Shown here piece by piece: positions 17,838 to 26,805 of a stretch of DNA of 64,000 nt. Position numbers and translations under genes: made by a program. This stretch comes from Formicincola oecophyllae (GTDB lineage: Bacteria; Pseudomonadota; Alphaproteobacteria; Acetobacterales; Acetobacteraceae), in contig NZ_CP038231.1 of NCBI RefSeq assembly GCF_006542395.2, positions 310,001 through 374,000 on the forward strand, given 5' to 3'. Under the pieces are notes generated by a model, which ran no database searches, was not told where the DNA came from, and worked only from the letters and a program-made list of their open reading frames with translations. Position 1 is the first letter of the stretch, and every line of letters starts with the position of its first letter.

Positions 17838-19261
17838 GGGAGGGATGGTCCATCCACCGTGCGCAAAGGTGCCAAAAGGGCCAGCCAAGCTGGCAAGGCA
17901 TCGCTGAAGCCTTCCAAGGCGTAATCATGGAGAAGGGGCACGATGTCGCCTTCCACAACGCCCCGGCACCACTGGGCGGGTTGCTCCGGTGGGCTGGACG
18001 GCATGAAAAAGCTATGGCCAACCTGGTGTGCAGGGCTGCCCTGGAACCCTTGCTTGCCCATGTCCTGCAACAAACGCACGTTCAGGGCTTCCATCGTGGT
18101 GACTATGGCTTCAGCCAAGGTGGTAGGCACCTTCATGGCTGTGGTTAGGAACGCCAAGAAAGCGGGATGGCTGAAGGCCGGCTTCACATCCCATAGGGCG
18201 AAACGCCGCTTCAAGGCGTAATCAAGAGGCGCCAACGTGCGGTCAGCTGTGTTCATAGTGGCGATGATGTAGAGGTTGGGGGGCAGCCAGAACGCATCAC
18301 CACTCCTAGCTAGTTTGAGGGCATGGTCTGGACCACGTTTGCTGGCCTCCAGGAGGGACAGCCCTTCCCCCAGGATGGCAGCCACGTTACCCCTGTTGAA
18401 TTCATCCACAATCAACACATGGGCATGGCTGGAATCGGCCATAGCCTGGTCGCAGACGCGCCGCAGCAATCCTTGTTGCAACTGCAGCTTGCCATCCTGG
18501 CCTGGACTGAAGCCTTCCATGAAGTCAGCGTAATCGTAGTTTTGATGGAACTGAACGCTGTGGACCCGGCTGGCCACGCCGCTGGAAGCTGAGTTTATTT
18601 CTGTGCCAAACCGTACCTCTGCCATGGCTTGGGCCAGGCGGCGCGCTAGAAAGGTTTTGCCTACCCCTGGCTCCCCTTTCAAAAGCAGGTTCTTGCGCCC
18701 CGACAACTGCTCCAGAAGCCCTTGAAACAACGCATCATCCATGAACAAGGGCTGGGCATGGTCCAAAGAATGCGTGAAATTGTCCTGCACCAGAGGGGAA
18801 GGGGGCGCCTTTTCTTCAAGGATGGTGTCCTGCTCTTCCACCTCAATCCATTCGCGCTCCTTCTCAAAGCGCCGGTCAAGGGCGTGGAGGGCTTTCATTT
18901 TGGCTGTGAATTGGTTCAAAGCCTCAACGCTGGGTAAACGTTCGACCAAAGCTTCATGGGGTTTTTCGCCCAGGATGGGGTAGGTTTCCAAAAGGGCTGG
19001 TGAAAATCCCCAGCGCCCACGGCGCAGCCTTGTGAAAACATCAGCAACGCCTTGGTTGCTGTCCAGGCTTAACGTGTAAATCCGCCAGCGCACAAAGCTG
19101 CCCACTTTGCGCTTGAGGCTTTCACTAAGAAGACCATTTGGGTTTTGTCTCCCGGGGAAGCGTTCGCACACTTTCCGCATGATGTCGAACAGTTGCCCAT
19201 TCCCACCCAATTCCCACATGGCCCTGACCAACACATTGAGGTCAAGTACGGGCGTGGTCAT
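17834..19261 (-). CDS. mcrB: McrB-family AAA+ GTPase with N-terminal winged-helix-like domain
   Basis: A 475-residue AAA+ motor subunit. Walker A is GEPGVGKT (196-203), Walker B LIVDEFNR (283-290), and the McrB signature MNTADR is at 336-341. The first 90 residues (AMWELGGNGQLFDIMRKV, then FVRWRIYTLS and RRGRWGFSPA) look like the Mrr N-terminal winged helix rather than the DUF3578 base-flipping domain of Escherichia coli McrB. Residues 100-190 are a charged linker. McrB uses GTP to translocate DNA and activate McrC. Its ATG overlaps the lpxB stop as ATGA (19258-19261), so expression is tied to the lipid A gene. Target specificity cannot be read from sequence. Confidence 0.9.
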   Translation of the reverse strand: MTTPVLDLNVLVRAMWELGGNGQLFDIMRKVCERFPGRQNPNGLLSESLKRKVGSFVRWRIYTLSLDSNQGVADVFTRLRRGRWGFSPALLETYPILGEKPHEALVERLPSVEALNQFTAKMKALHALDRRFEKEREWIEVEEQDTILEEKAPPSPLVQDNFTHSLDHAQPLFMDDALFQGLLEQLSGRKNLLLKGEPGVGKTFLARRLAQAMAEVRFGTEINSASSGVASRVHSVQFHQNYDYADFMEGFSPGQDGKLQLQQGLLRRVCDQAMADSSHAHVLIVDEFNRGNVAAILGEGLSLLEASKRGPDHALKLARSGDAFWLPPNLYIIATMNTADRTLAPLDYALKRRFALWDVKPAFSHPAFLAFLTTAMKVPTTLAEAIVTTMEALNVRLLQDMGKQGFQGSPAHQVGHSFFMPSSPPEQPAQWCRGVVEGDIVPLLHDYALEGFSDALPAWLALLAPLRTVDGPSLP

Positions 19262-20589
19262 GGATGGGGGGAAGGGGGGTCTGACACAGTGCCGTCATCA
19301 GGCACTTGGTCGCTGACCAAATTCCCTGTGCGTTCAGGGCTATTTTCAGGTGGCAGTTTCAGATCAGGGCGCAGTTGGCGCAAGGGGGTGTCCATGATGT
19401 TGAGGATCTGGTCAGCTGCAGCGTCAGCGGGTGTCATATTTCCTGGGGCCTCCAACTGGGTTAGCACTTCGGCGTAGCCGTCACGCTGGGCTTGGGCAGC
19501 GGCTGGGTCCATCATGAGGCGCAGGGCGTTGTTGGCCAGGTTTTCAGGCGTGCACTGCCCCTGGAGGAGTTCAGGCACCACCGTGCGGCGCGCCATGATG
19601 TTGATCATCGCCACAAAGGGAACCTTGATGAGGTGACGCGCAAACAGCGCTGACAGGGGGTTGACCCTGTAAGCCACCACCATCGGCACCCCTGCCAACG
19701 CCAGCTCAAGGGTGGAGGTGCCTGATTTCGTCAACGCGCATGAGGCGGCCGCGAAAGCGTCGTGCTTTTCAGCGGATCCTGTGATGACGGCAGGCTCCAC
19801 CTGCCATTCACGCACCATCCTGCGCACGAAATGGGCTTGTTCTGGGGTCACGGGCAGCACAATGCGTACATCAGGTACCTTGTCCCTAATGCGCAGCGAA
19901 GCCAGCCTGAACAGGGGGAGGAGGCGCTTAATCTCCCCCTTTCGGCTGCCAGCCATCATGATGACGACAGGCGCGTTTGGGTTAAAACGGTGCTTCCTGC
20001 GGAAACGCTCCGCATTACCCTGCTTGATGCCCGCCTCCAAAACGGGGTGACCTGTGAAGCGCACATCACTGACCTGGCGCTTTTCAAACCATTTCTTCTC
20101 AAAAGGGAACAGGCACAGAAGCCTGTCCCAGACCTCCCTGTACTGGCGCAGGCGCCTTTCCTGCCAGGCCCAGAACTGGGGAGCGACATAATGGACGCGC
20201 CGCACACCAAGGGGCGCGATGCGGTCCAGCAAGCGCAGGGAAAAGCCGGGGCTGTCGATGGTCACCACAACGTCCGGGTGGCGCAGGGCGATGTCATGTT
20301 CAGCCTCAAGCATGCGCTGTGAAAGCTTGCGCAATTGCGGCAGAACCTCCGCCAGCCCCATGACGGAGAGGTCCGTCATGGGGAAAAGGCTGCACAGCCC
20401 CAGCGCTTCCATACGGCTGCCACCCACGCCAGCGAAAACCAAAGTTGGGTCGCGCTTGTGCAAAGCCAGCATCAAGCGGGCGCCAATGGCGTCCCCGCTG
20501 GCTTCCCCTGCCAGGATCCACACAACACGCCCCCTGTGGCGCAGGGGCAGGCTGCCTTGAACAGGCGCCATGTGGGGTTCGGCTTTCAT
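19258..20589 (-). CDS. lpxB: lipid-A-disaccharide synthase
   Basis: A 443-residue GT19 glycosyltransferase joining UDP-2,3-diacylglucosamine and lipid X to make the lipid A disaccharide at the inner membrane. Family motifs: ILAGEASGDAIGARL near the N terminus, FAGVGGSRM, HYVAPQFWAW, TGHPVLE and the C-terminal TKSGTSTLELAL. It is about 50 residues longer than usual owing to a polar tail. It lies 35 bases downstream of pheT and not with lpxD-fabZ-lpxA, the usual alphaproteobacterial setting. mcrB starts inside its stop codon. Confidence 0.96.
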   Translation of the reverse strand: MKAEPHMAPVQGSLPLRHRGRVVWILAGEASGDAIGARLMLALHKRDPTLVFAGVGGSRMEALGLCSLFPMTDLSVMGLAEVLPQLRKLSQRMLEAEHDIALRHPDVVVTIDSPGFSLRLLDRIAPLGVRRVHYVAPQFWAWQERRLRQYREVWDRLLCLFPFEKKWFEKRQVSDVRFTGHPVLEAGIKQGNAERFRRKHRFNPNAPVVIMMAGSRKGEIKRLLPLFRLASLRIRDKVPDVRIVLPVTPEQAHFVRRMVREWQVEPAVITGSAEKHDAFAAASCALTKSGTSTLELALAGVPMVVAYRVNPLSALFARHLIKVPFVAMINIMARRTVVPELLQGQCTPENLANNALRLMMDPAAAQAQRDGYAEVLTQLEAPGNMTPADAAADQILNIMDTPLRQLRPDLKLPPENSPERTGNLVSDQVPDDGTVSDPPSPHP

Positions 20590-20624
20590 AGGACCCTCGC
20601 TGCTCCCTTGCTGCTGGCTGTGCC

Positions 20625-23213
20625 TCAGCGGCGCAATGTGGCACCCGTGCTTTGGGCCACCACTTGTTCCACATGGTTGGCCATGAGCTCAATAGCCTCA
20701 TCCTGCAGCGTTTCACGCTCCGGCACCAGAATAACTTCAATGCCTGTGGAGCGTTCGCCCGCGCCAAGGCCTGCGCCTTCAAAAAGGTCAAACAGACGCG
20801 CAGTGCCTTTAACGCCCTTCACAGGCAAGGCGCGCAAAGCTTTGCGGGCAGCGGCCAAAATGTCCTGGACGGGAACTGTGGCTGGAGTGATGAAGGCAAA
20901 ATCACGCCGCACAGGCTGGAAGGGGGAAAGGGGCGGGGGGGAAGGTTGCTTGCTTTTGCGCTTTTTGCCCGTGGCCTTGGCGGGCTGGGCCGCTTCGGCG
21001 TCCAGTTCAAACAAAGCCAAGGTGGCCTCCATCCCCTTGCCGTCCAGACCCAAGGCCTTAGCGGTGGTGGGATGAAGTTCCCCAAAAGTACCCAGAACTT
21101 GCTTGGGGCCACGCCGCACCTGGCCAGAGCGGCCAGGGTGGTAATGAGGGGGGCGCTCCCCTTCAGGCATGATGTGAAGCGGCACAATGGTGAGGGTACC
21201 CTCATCAATGCCAAGCGCTGCCAGGGCTGCCATCAGGTCAGCTTTGCTGTCGCGCCAACCAAAGGCGCGGGCACGTTGCCCAGGGCAGCGCGCCGTGCTG
21301 CCGCCGCGCACGCCTGCAAGCGTGGTGCTAACCCCCTGCGCAGTGAAGGCTGGCCCAACTTCAAACAAAGCGGCGTCTCCCTCCTTGCCCAAGCTGCGCG
21401 CCAGGTTGCGGCTGAGCGCGCGCAACAGGTTGGGCAATGGGGTGGGACGCAGCACATCCAAATCGCTGGCGATGGGGTTGAGCAATCTGTGCCCTGAATG
21501 GACAGGGCCACCAAACAATTCAGCATCCCCACTGGAGGTGAAGGAGAAGCTGATGGCCTCCACCATGCCCCGCCCAGCCATGGCTTGTCGCAAGCGCCCA
21601 TCACGGGCAAAGGCCGCTGGCACCTTGGGGGTGCGGTCAGCAGGCAGTGGCGGGAGGGGTTTGGGGGCGATGTCGTCTAAGCCCCTCAGGCGCAGAACCT
21701 CTGCCACCAGCTGCGCTTCAGCCTCAACCCCCTCCACTGAGGAAGCAGCCTGCTGGCGCGCTTCTTCAGGCAGGCTTGGTGCCTGCGCCAAAGGGTTGCT
21801 GACTGTCACGCCTGGCGCGATGTGGGGGCGCCATGAGGGCACAGCCACCTTGACGGCCTGCCCATCACGCTCCAGCACGTTGAACCCCAGCCTCTCAAGC
21901 GCGCTGACGACCTCATCAGGGGTAAGGGCGACACCCCCCAGCTCCTCCAGGGCAACAAAGTGCATGGTGGCGGTGCGTGTTGGTGGCGCAACCTTCCCAA
22001 CCGTCACCACTTTACCAGGGGCGCCACCACTTAGCTGCGTGATGAGGGCAGTCGCCGCCTCCAGCCCCTCAAGGGCAGAGGCGGGGTCGATGGCACGCTC
22101 AAATCGGTAGCGCGCATCACTCTCAAGGCTGTGTAGGCGCCCAGCTAGCGCCACAGCCACAGGGTCGAACACAGCTGATTCAATGAAAACATCCGTTGTG
22201 CCCTCATCAACCCCTGTGGTCGCACCTCCCATGATGCCCGCCAGCGACTGCACGCCTGCCCCATCAGCAATGACCACCTCACCACCCTTAAGGTGGCGTT
22301 CCACGCCATCAAGCGCTGTGAAGACCTCCCCAGCCTGGGCAGCGCGCAGTTCAAGCGTACTGCCCGTGACTTTAGCCGCGTCAAACACATGCAGCGGCCT
22401 ATTGAAAGCCAGCATGATATAGTTGGTTACGTCCACAAGGGCGTTCTTGGGCTGAATGCCTGCCGCCTGAAGGCGCTTTTTGAGCCATTCAGGGCTGGGG
22501 CCGTTTTTGACGCCGCGCACCACGCGCCCTGCCGCCACCAAGACGCCATCATGGTTCTTCACCCATGTCAGTGGCGCGTGATCATCAGGCGTGAAGGGGG
22601 TGCTGGCCTGCGGCTCGGCCTCAGGCAGAGGGCGCAGCTGGCCACAGCCTGCAGCGGCAAGGTCACGCGCCACCCCACGCACGCCTAGGGCGTCACCGCG
22701 GTCTGGTGTGATGGCAATATCCAGAACAGGGTCGTCCAGCTCCGCCCATGTGGCATAGTCTGCCCCTGTGGGAGCCTGCGCTGGTAGCTCAGCGATGCCG
22801 TCATGGGCAGTGCCCAGCCCCAGCTCACGCAGGGAACACATCATGCCCCCTGATTTCTGGCCACGGATGGCCCCTGCCTTGATGGTGATGTCCGCCCCAG
22901 GGACATACGTGCCAGGGGGGGCGAAAATCACTTTGAGGCCAGGACGTGCATTGGGCGCCCCACACACCACTTGGACGGGCGCTCCCTCGCCCACATCCAC
23001 TTGGCAGACCTGCAGGCGGTCAGCGTCTGGGTGGGGTTCAGCTGAAAGGATGTGCCCAATGCGGAACCCCTTGAGGTCGTCAGCTGGGGAGGAGACGCCC
23101 TCCACCTCCAGGCCGATGCGGTCCAGGGCTGCTGTGATGGCAGGCAGTTCCGGCACATGGCCTGAAGCGTCAGGGCCCAAATGGGCGTAAAGCCAGGAAA
23201 GGGGAAATTTCAT
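20625..23213 (-). CDS. pheT: phenylalanine--tRNA ligase beta subunit
   Basis: An 862-residue PheRS beta chain, against about 800 in Escherichia coli. It has the N-terminal EMAP/tRNA-binding domain (residues 40-150), the B3/B4 editing region, B5 domain and a C-terminal FDX-ACB anticodon-binding domain (PFQPVRRDFAFI to the end). Part of the extra length is a Lys/Pro-rich insert (about KATGKKRKSKQ) just before the FDX-ACB domain and a second at the B5 region. It starts 3 bases after pheS. The ATG at 23213 opens with the usual MKFPLSWL. Confidence 0.97.
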   Translation of the reverse strand: MKFPLSWLYAHLGPDASGHVPELPAITAALDRIGLEVEGVSSPADDLKGFRIGHILSAEPHPDADRLQVCQVDVGEGAPVQVVCGAPNARPGLKVIFAPPGTYVPGADITIKAGAIRGQKSGGMMCSLRELGLGTAHDGIAELPAQAPTGADYATWAELDDPVLDIAITPDRGDALGVRGVARDLAAAGCGQLRPLPEAEPQASTPFTPDDHAPLTWVKNHDGVLVAAGRVVRGVKNGPSPEWLKKRLQAAGIQPKNALVDVTNYIMLAFNRPLHVFDAAKVTGSTLELRAAQAGEVFTALDGVERHLKGGEVVIADGAGVQSLAGIMGGATTGVDEGTTDVFIESAVFDPVAVALAGRLHSLESDARYRFERAIDPASALEGLEAATALITQLSGGAPGKVVTVGKVAPPTRTATMHFVALEELGGVALTPDEVVSALERLGFNVLERDGQAVKVAVPSWRPHIAPGVTVSNPLAQAPSLPEEARQQAASSVEGVEAEAQLVAEVLRLRGLDDIAPKPLPPLPADRTPKVPAAFARDGRLRQAMAGRGMVEAISFSFTSSGDAELFGGPVHSGHRLLNPIASDLDVLRPTPLPNLLRALSRNLARSLGKEGDAALFEVGPAFTAQGVSTTLAGVRGGSTARCPGQRARAFGWRDSKADLMAALAALGIDEGTLTIVPLHIMPEGERPPHYHPGRSGQVRRGPKQVLGTFGELHPTTAKALGLDGKGMEATLALFELDAEAAQPAKATGKKRKSKQPSPPPLSPFQPVRRDFAFITPATVPVQDILAAARKALRALPVKGVKGTARLFDLFEGAGLGAGERSTGIEVILVPERETLQDEAIELMANHVEQVVAQSTGATLRR

Positions 23214-23216
23214 GTT

Positions 23217-24365
23217 TCAGGCTCCTTCCACCAAAGCGCTTGCCAACCCGCTGTCCATAGGTGCGGCACCATAATGGCGCAGCCAGCGCAGGTCGCTGTC
23301 GTAAAAGGCACGCAAGTCCGCAATGCCGTTTTTCAGCATGGCCAAGCGTTCCACCCCCATGCCGAAAGCAAATCCCTGCCACACAGCTGGGTCAAGGCCG
23401 CAATTAGCCAGGACGCGTGGCTGCACCATGCCCGCCCCCAGCACCTCCAGCCAATCTTCACCTGCGCCAATGGTGCCTTTTTGCTTTGACCAGCCAATGT
23501 CGATTTCCATAGAAGGCACTGTGAAGGGAAAATAGGAGGCGCGGAAACGCACCGGCAAATCAGGCTGGCCGAAATAGCGGCGCAGGAAATCAGTCAGAAC
23601 GCCTTTGAGGTGGGCCAGCGTCAGCGTTCCCTTGCGGTCGATCATCAGGCCTTCGCACTGGTGGAACATGGGCGAATGGGTAGCGTCATGGTCAGCGCGG
23701 TAGGTGCGCCCGGGCGCGATGATGCGCAAAGGAGGCTGCCCGTCCAACATGGTGCGAATCTGCACCCCTGATGTCTGGGTGCGCAGAACAAGGCGTTCCT
23801 CGCCCTCAACCTCCCCTTTGCCGCCAGGCAGGTAGAAAGTGTCCTGCTCTGTGCGGGCGGGGTGGTGGTCAGGTGTATTCAAGGCAGCGAAATTATGCCA
23901 CTGGCTTTCAATGTCAGGCCCTTCAGCCACGTCAAAGCCCTGGACGGCGAACAGGCTCACGATTTCAGCAATGGCTTGGTTGATGGGGTGAATGCGCCCT
24001 GGGGGTGGAAGCTCCACAGGAACGCTTATGTCTTCACGTTCACGCTCCAGGCGCTGAGCCAAGGCCTGGCGGGCCAATTCCTGCCTGCGGCTTTCCAAAG
24101 CGCCTTCAAGGGTCTTCTTCAGCCCATTCAACACTTGGCCACGGTCACGGCGTTCCTCAGGGGGAAGTTTGCCAAGGCCCTGCTGAAGGGCGCGGAAGCG
24201 GCCAGATTTGCCAAAAATGCCCACGCGCACGCTCTCCCAGGCCTCCTGGGTGGTGGCAGCGCTTATTTCAGCCAGCAACGCATCGCGCAGTTGGGCTTCT
24301 TGGGGGGGGAGGGGTTGGGTTGCCCCTTCAGGGACATGGGAACTGGCAGTGCCGCTTCCGGCCAT
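23217..24365 (-). CDS. pheS: phenylalanine--tRNA ligase alpha subunit
   Basis: A 382-residue catalytic subunit of class II PheRS. The N-terminal coiled coil (QEAWESVRVGIFGKSG) is followed by the catalytic core with RIHPINQ, QDTFYLP, GRTYRADHDATHSPMFHQ in pieces and the C-terminal WLEVLGAGM and AFGMGVERLAML motifs. It is longer than the usual 330-350 through an N-terminal extension rich in Pro/Gln. It follows the rplT terminator, so pheS-pheT-lpxB-mcrBC may have its own promoter in the 244 bases at 24366-24609. The start codon is ATG. Confidence 0.97.
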   Translation of the reverse strand: MAGSGTASSHVPEGATQPLPPQEAQLRDALLAEISAATTQEAWESVRVGIFGKSGRFRALQQGLGKLPPEERRDRGQVLNGLKKTLEGALESRRQELARQALAQRLEREREDISVPVELPPPGRIHPINQAIAEIVSLFAVQGFDVAEGPDIESQWHNFAALNTPDHHPARTEQDTFYLPGGKGEVEGEERLVLRTQTSGVQIRTMLDGQPPLRIIAPGRTYRADHDATHSPMFHQCEGLMIDRKGTLTLAHLKGVLTDFLRRYFGQPDLPVRFRASYFPFTVPSMEIDIGWSKQKGTIGAGEDWLEVLGAGMVQPRVLANCGLDPAVWQGFAFGMGVERLAMLKNGIADLRAFYDSDLRWLRHYGAAPMDSGLASALVEGA

Positions 24366-24543
24366 GGGTGCGCTCTCCTTGGCATTAACCCGTAGGCCAA
24401 TGCGCCAACAGCCCCTTTTGACGGGGCCTCATTTCATGATCAACCGTGCAGGCTAGGACATAATCCCGCAGGCGAAGGGACCAGGGGCCTACAACAAGTC
24501 CAGCGGGGGCCCTTATGCATGCCATTTTCACGGCTTACACGAC

Positions 24544-24581
24544 AAAAAGGCTGCCCGACTTCTTGCAAAGTCTGGACAGCC
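24544..24581 (-). terminator. intrinsic terminator after rplT
   Basis: On the minus strand the arm GGCTGTCCAGACTT (24581-24568) pairs with AAGTCGGGCAGCC (24561-24549), with one mismatch and one bulge around a TGCAAG loop, and is followed directly by TTTTT (24548-24544). It lies 29 bases after the rplT stop, so it ends the rpmI-rplT message and separates it, at least partly, from pheS. Confidence 0.8.
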
Positions 24582-24609
24582 CCCGTCAACCGGTCTTCGT
24601 CAGGAAGGT

Positions 24610-24969
24610 TCAGCCAGCCAGGGCGGCCTGGGCCTGCTTGACGATGGCGTTGAAAGCCTCAGGCTGGTCGAACGCCAGGGAAGCCAGAACCTTGCGGTCG
24701 ATCTCAATGCCAGCCTTGACCAGGCCGTTAATGAAGCGGCTGTAGCTCAGGCCCTGTTCGCGGACGGCGGCGTTAATGCGCTGGATCCAAAGCGCGCGGA
24801 AATCGCGCTTTTTGGTGCGGCGGTCGCGGTAAGCGTACTGAAGGGCCTTTTCAACGCGCTCAAGGGCAATGCGGTAGTTCGTGGAGGAACGGCCGCGATA
24901 GCCCTTGGCCATCTTGAGGATTTTCTTGTGGCGGGCGTGAGAGGTTACGCCGCGTTTGACACGTGCCAT
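24610..24969 (-). CDS. rplT: 50S ribosomal protein L20
   Basis: A 119-residue L20, the usual length, with the N-terminal basic extension ([18 protein letters not shown]) and the conserved [14 protein letters not shown]. It binds 23S rRNA early in 50S assembly and often represses its own operon. It follows rpmI by 12 bases and is followed by a clear terminator. Confidence 0.98.
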   Translation of the reverse strand: MARVKRGVTSHARHKKILKMAKGYRGRSSTNYRIALERVEKALQYAYRDRRTKKRDFRALWIQRINAAVREQGLSYSRFINGLVKAGIEIDRKVLASLAFDQPEAFNAIVKQAQAALAG

Positions 24970-24981
24970 GGTCCGTTCTCC

Positions 24982-25194
24982 TTAGCGCTTGCCACGCAGG
25001 CCGTAAGGGGCCCACTGCTTGATGGTCTTGGCATCCATTTCAGTCATGGTCTGCGGACCGCGGTTGGTGCGCTTCATTTTCTGCGGACGGTTAATAAGGC
25101 CATGGCGCTTGTTGCCAGGACCGCTCATCACCTTGCCGGTGGCGGTGATCTTGAAGCGCTTCTTGACAGAAGACTTCGTTTTTACCTTGGGCAT
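24982..25194 (-). CDS. rpmI: 50S ribosomal protein L35
   Basis: A 70-residue L35: [20 protein letters not shown] at the N terminus and [12 protein letters not shown] in the middle. The ATG at 25194 is chosen over an upstream in-frame start because every L35 begins MPK. In most bacteria infC lies directly upstream; here the next gene is divergent and unrelated, so infC is elsewhere. Confidence 0.97.
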   Translation of the reverse strand: MPKVKTKSSVKKRFKITATGKVMSGPGNKRHGLINRPQKMKRTNRGPQTMTEMDAKTIKQWAPYGLRGKR

Positions 25195-25527
25195 TTCGCT
25201 CTCCGATTGCTTCTTCCACCCAACACTGTAAGCCAGCTTTGGCGTGCAGTGCTGGGCGAACACTTAAGTTTGGGGACGCGGCCGGGCAGCCCGGATCGTG
25301 GCCTGGTCGCGCGTCTTGGCCAAACATGTGGACGTGGCCACCCTTTAAAGCCATGGCTTGCACCGCGCAAGCCCCACCATGGTTTTAAGGAAGAGCACGT
25401 CCCTGTCTCTGCCTCCCTTGCGCCCAAGCCTGAAGGCACTAAAAACCTGTTTTTGCTTTGCCAGGCCAGCTATGGTTCAAGCCAAGGCAAACCCCCTAAC
25501 GGCACCACAGCACAACCAGGATACAAC
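25195..25527. other. 333-base non-coding stretch between rpmI and a divergent membrane gene
   Basis: No gene is supported here in either direction. It must hold the promoter and leader for rpmI-rplT and the promoter for the gene starting at 25528. The segment 25375-25527 stays open in frame with the downstream gene but lacks family-like sequence. I could not identify convincing -35/-10 pairs or an L20 binding structure by eye. Confidence 0.5.
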
Positions 25528-26202
25528 ATGGTTTCATCCACCCCCTCCAAAGCCCGCACCGCCTGGCCACGCACAGTGGGCGTTCTTCTCATCCTGGGCG
25601 GTCTGGCCCTGATTGGCTGTGAACTGCTCCACCAGGGCCTTACTTCGATGCTGCCTGGGTTCATCCTGGGGGCGGGCCTTATCCTCTGTGGGTTGATGAC
25701 GGCCACACGAAGCCCAGCCAGCCTGCCTTTTTATGGTTTGTGGCTACTTGTAACCCTGGGGGTCATCGGGGGTCTGGGTGGTTTGATGGGCATTGCCTCC
25801 AGCCCCGTCCTGGCCTTGGGCATTCTCGTGGGGCTGTTGCTGTGCTTGCCGCCGCTCTCACGACATCTTCAGGCCAATTGGGTGGCCTTGGGCATTTTGC
25901 TGGCCAGTTCGTCCTTAGCGTTGGCTGTTATGGGCTTTGCCTTGATGCAGCCTGGCGCCCATCCGCCCGCTATGCCGCCGCATTTGCGCATCCCCACTAA
26001 AGCCGTGCTGGAGCAGGGGCAGCCCTCCACAGTGCCATCTGAAGCTGAAGCACCCCAAGTCGGTGGCCAGACCCTTGAAGTGGCGCCAGAGCCTGCCAAG
26101 ACCCAGGTCACTCCCCTGCAGGCCCCCACTGCCCCGCCTGCACACGTCACACAAGCGCCAACCAATTTGGCCCCAGCCCTGCCGGCTGGTTCCAAGCACT
26201 AA
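25528..26202 (+). CDS. integral membrane protein with proline-rich tail, unknown function
   Basis: A 224-residue protein with four or five hydrophobic helices in the first 135 residues (VGVLLILGGLALIG, GFILGAGLILCGLM, LWLLVTLGVIGGLGGLMG, VLALGILVGLLLCLP, ALGILLASSSLALAVMGFAL) followed by an 85-residue Pro/Ala/Thr-rich tail, probably periplasmic. The helix spacing recalls the membrane anchor of PQQ dehydrogenases and the SldB subunit of acetic acid bacteria. However, the GGS-YY signature of that family is missing, so this is only a possibility. The ATG at 25528 is chosen because the upstream frame is non-coding leader. Confidence 0.6.
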   Translation: MVSSTPSKARTAWPRTVGVLLILGGLALIGCELLHQGLTSMLPGFILGAGLILCGLMTATRSPASLPFYGLWLLVTLGVIGGLGGLMGIASSPVLALGILVGLLLCLPPLSRHLQANWVALGILLASSSLALAVMGFALMQPGAHPPAMPPHLRIPTKAVLEQGQPSTVPSEAEAPQVGGQTLEVAPEPAKTQVTPLQAPTAPPAHVTQAPTNLAPALPAGSKH

Positions 26203-26260
26203 GCACTGAAACTTGTACCATGGCTTGTAGCCCCACCCTTCAAGACAGGGGGGGGCGGCA

Positions 26261-26288
26261 AAGCGCTAAATCATTAGCGCCAGCGCTT
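26261..26288. repeat. inverted repeat between convergent genes
   Basis: A perfect hairpin GCGCTAA-ATCA-TTAGCGC lies at 26263-26280, nested within a second pairing AAGCGCT (26261-26267) with AGCGCTT (26282-26288). It sits between the convergent membrane gene (ends 26202) and sufE (ends 26287). There is no proper T-run on either side, so a bidirectional terminator is possible but not certain; alternative pairings could switch. Confidence 0.5.
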
Positions 26289-26805
26289 AATTTAGAGCGT
26301 GCCCAACACGTGTCCTGATAACCTCAGCCATGGCCAGGACCCCATTACCCCTGTTGGATGAAAGAGCCTGGACCAGGCCAAGCCTGTTGAGGAAATCAGG
26401 CTTGGTCGCCTCAATCTCCGCTGCGCTGCGGCCTGAATAAACCCGCAGCAGTAAAGCGACCAGGCCTTGCACGATGGCAGCATCTGATGCGCCGCCGATG
26501 AAAAAGGCGCCATCCTGTTCCACAATCTCCAACCACACCTGGCTTTGGCAGCCTGGTACCCGGTGGGCGTCATTGCGGAACGTTTCCGGTAAGGCTGGGA
26601 GTGTGCGCCCTAACTCTATAATGTATTGGTAACGCTGCATCCAATCATCAAACAGCGCCAACTCATCACCAATGGCTGTGATGGCCTCTGCTGCTGTTTC
26701 CTCCTGCGGCAACACCACCCATGGGGGAAGTGATTGCGCTGATGCACCCCCAGCAGAAGAGGGCAGGGAAGATGGGTGCGTAGTCGGGGAAGCATGGTCA
26801 GTCAT
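26287..26805 (-). CDS. sufE: SufE-family cysteine desulfurase sulfur acceptor
   Basis: A 172-residue protein. After a 35-residue disordered N terminus comes the SufE core: FDDWMQRYQYIIELGR, then the active loop HRVPGCQSQVWL with Cys86, which accepts persulfide sulfur from SufS. The later SGRSAAEI and FLNRLGL are also typical. It supplies sulfur for SUF Fe-S cluster assembly. No suf genes adjoin it here. The ATG at 26805 is preferred over a TTG two codons upstream. Confidence 0.9.
   Translation of the reverse strand: MTDHASPTTHPSSLPSSAGGASAQSLPPWVVLPQEETAAEAITAIGDELALFDDWMQRYQYIIELGRTLPALPETFRNDAHRVPGCQSQVWLEIVEQDGAFFIGGASDAAIVQGLVALLLRVYSGRSAAEIEATKPDFLNRLGLVQALSSNRGNGVLAMAEVIRTRVGHALN

Noticed and set aside
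21187-22110. A 307-codon plus-strand frame opposite pheT
   Set aside because: Antisense to a clear PheRS beta chain; composition is that of an out-of-frame shadow (Ser/Arg/Ala-rich, no domains).
24928-25527. An upstream in-frame extension of the membrane gene at 25528
   Set aside because: The extension runs antisense through rpmI and part of rplT; the ATG at 25528 begins the first plausible membrane helix.
25195-25527. infC (IF3) expected upstream of rpmI-rplT
   Set aside because: No IF3-like sequence in either strand; the neighbouring gene is divergent. infC must be elsewhere.
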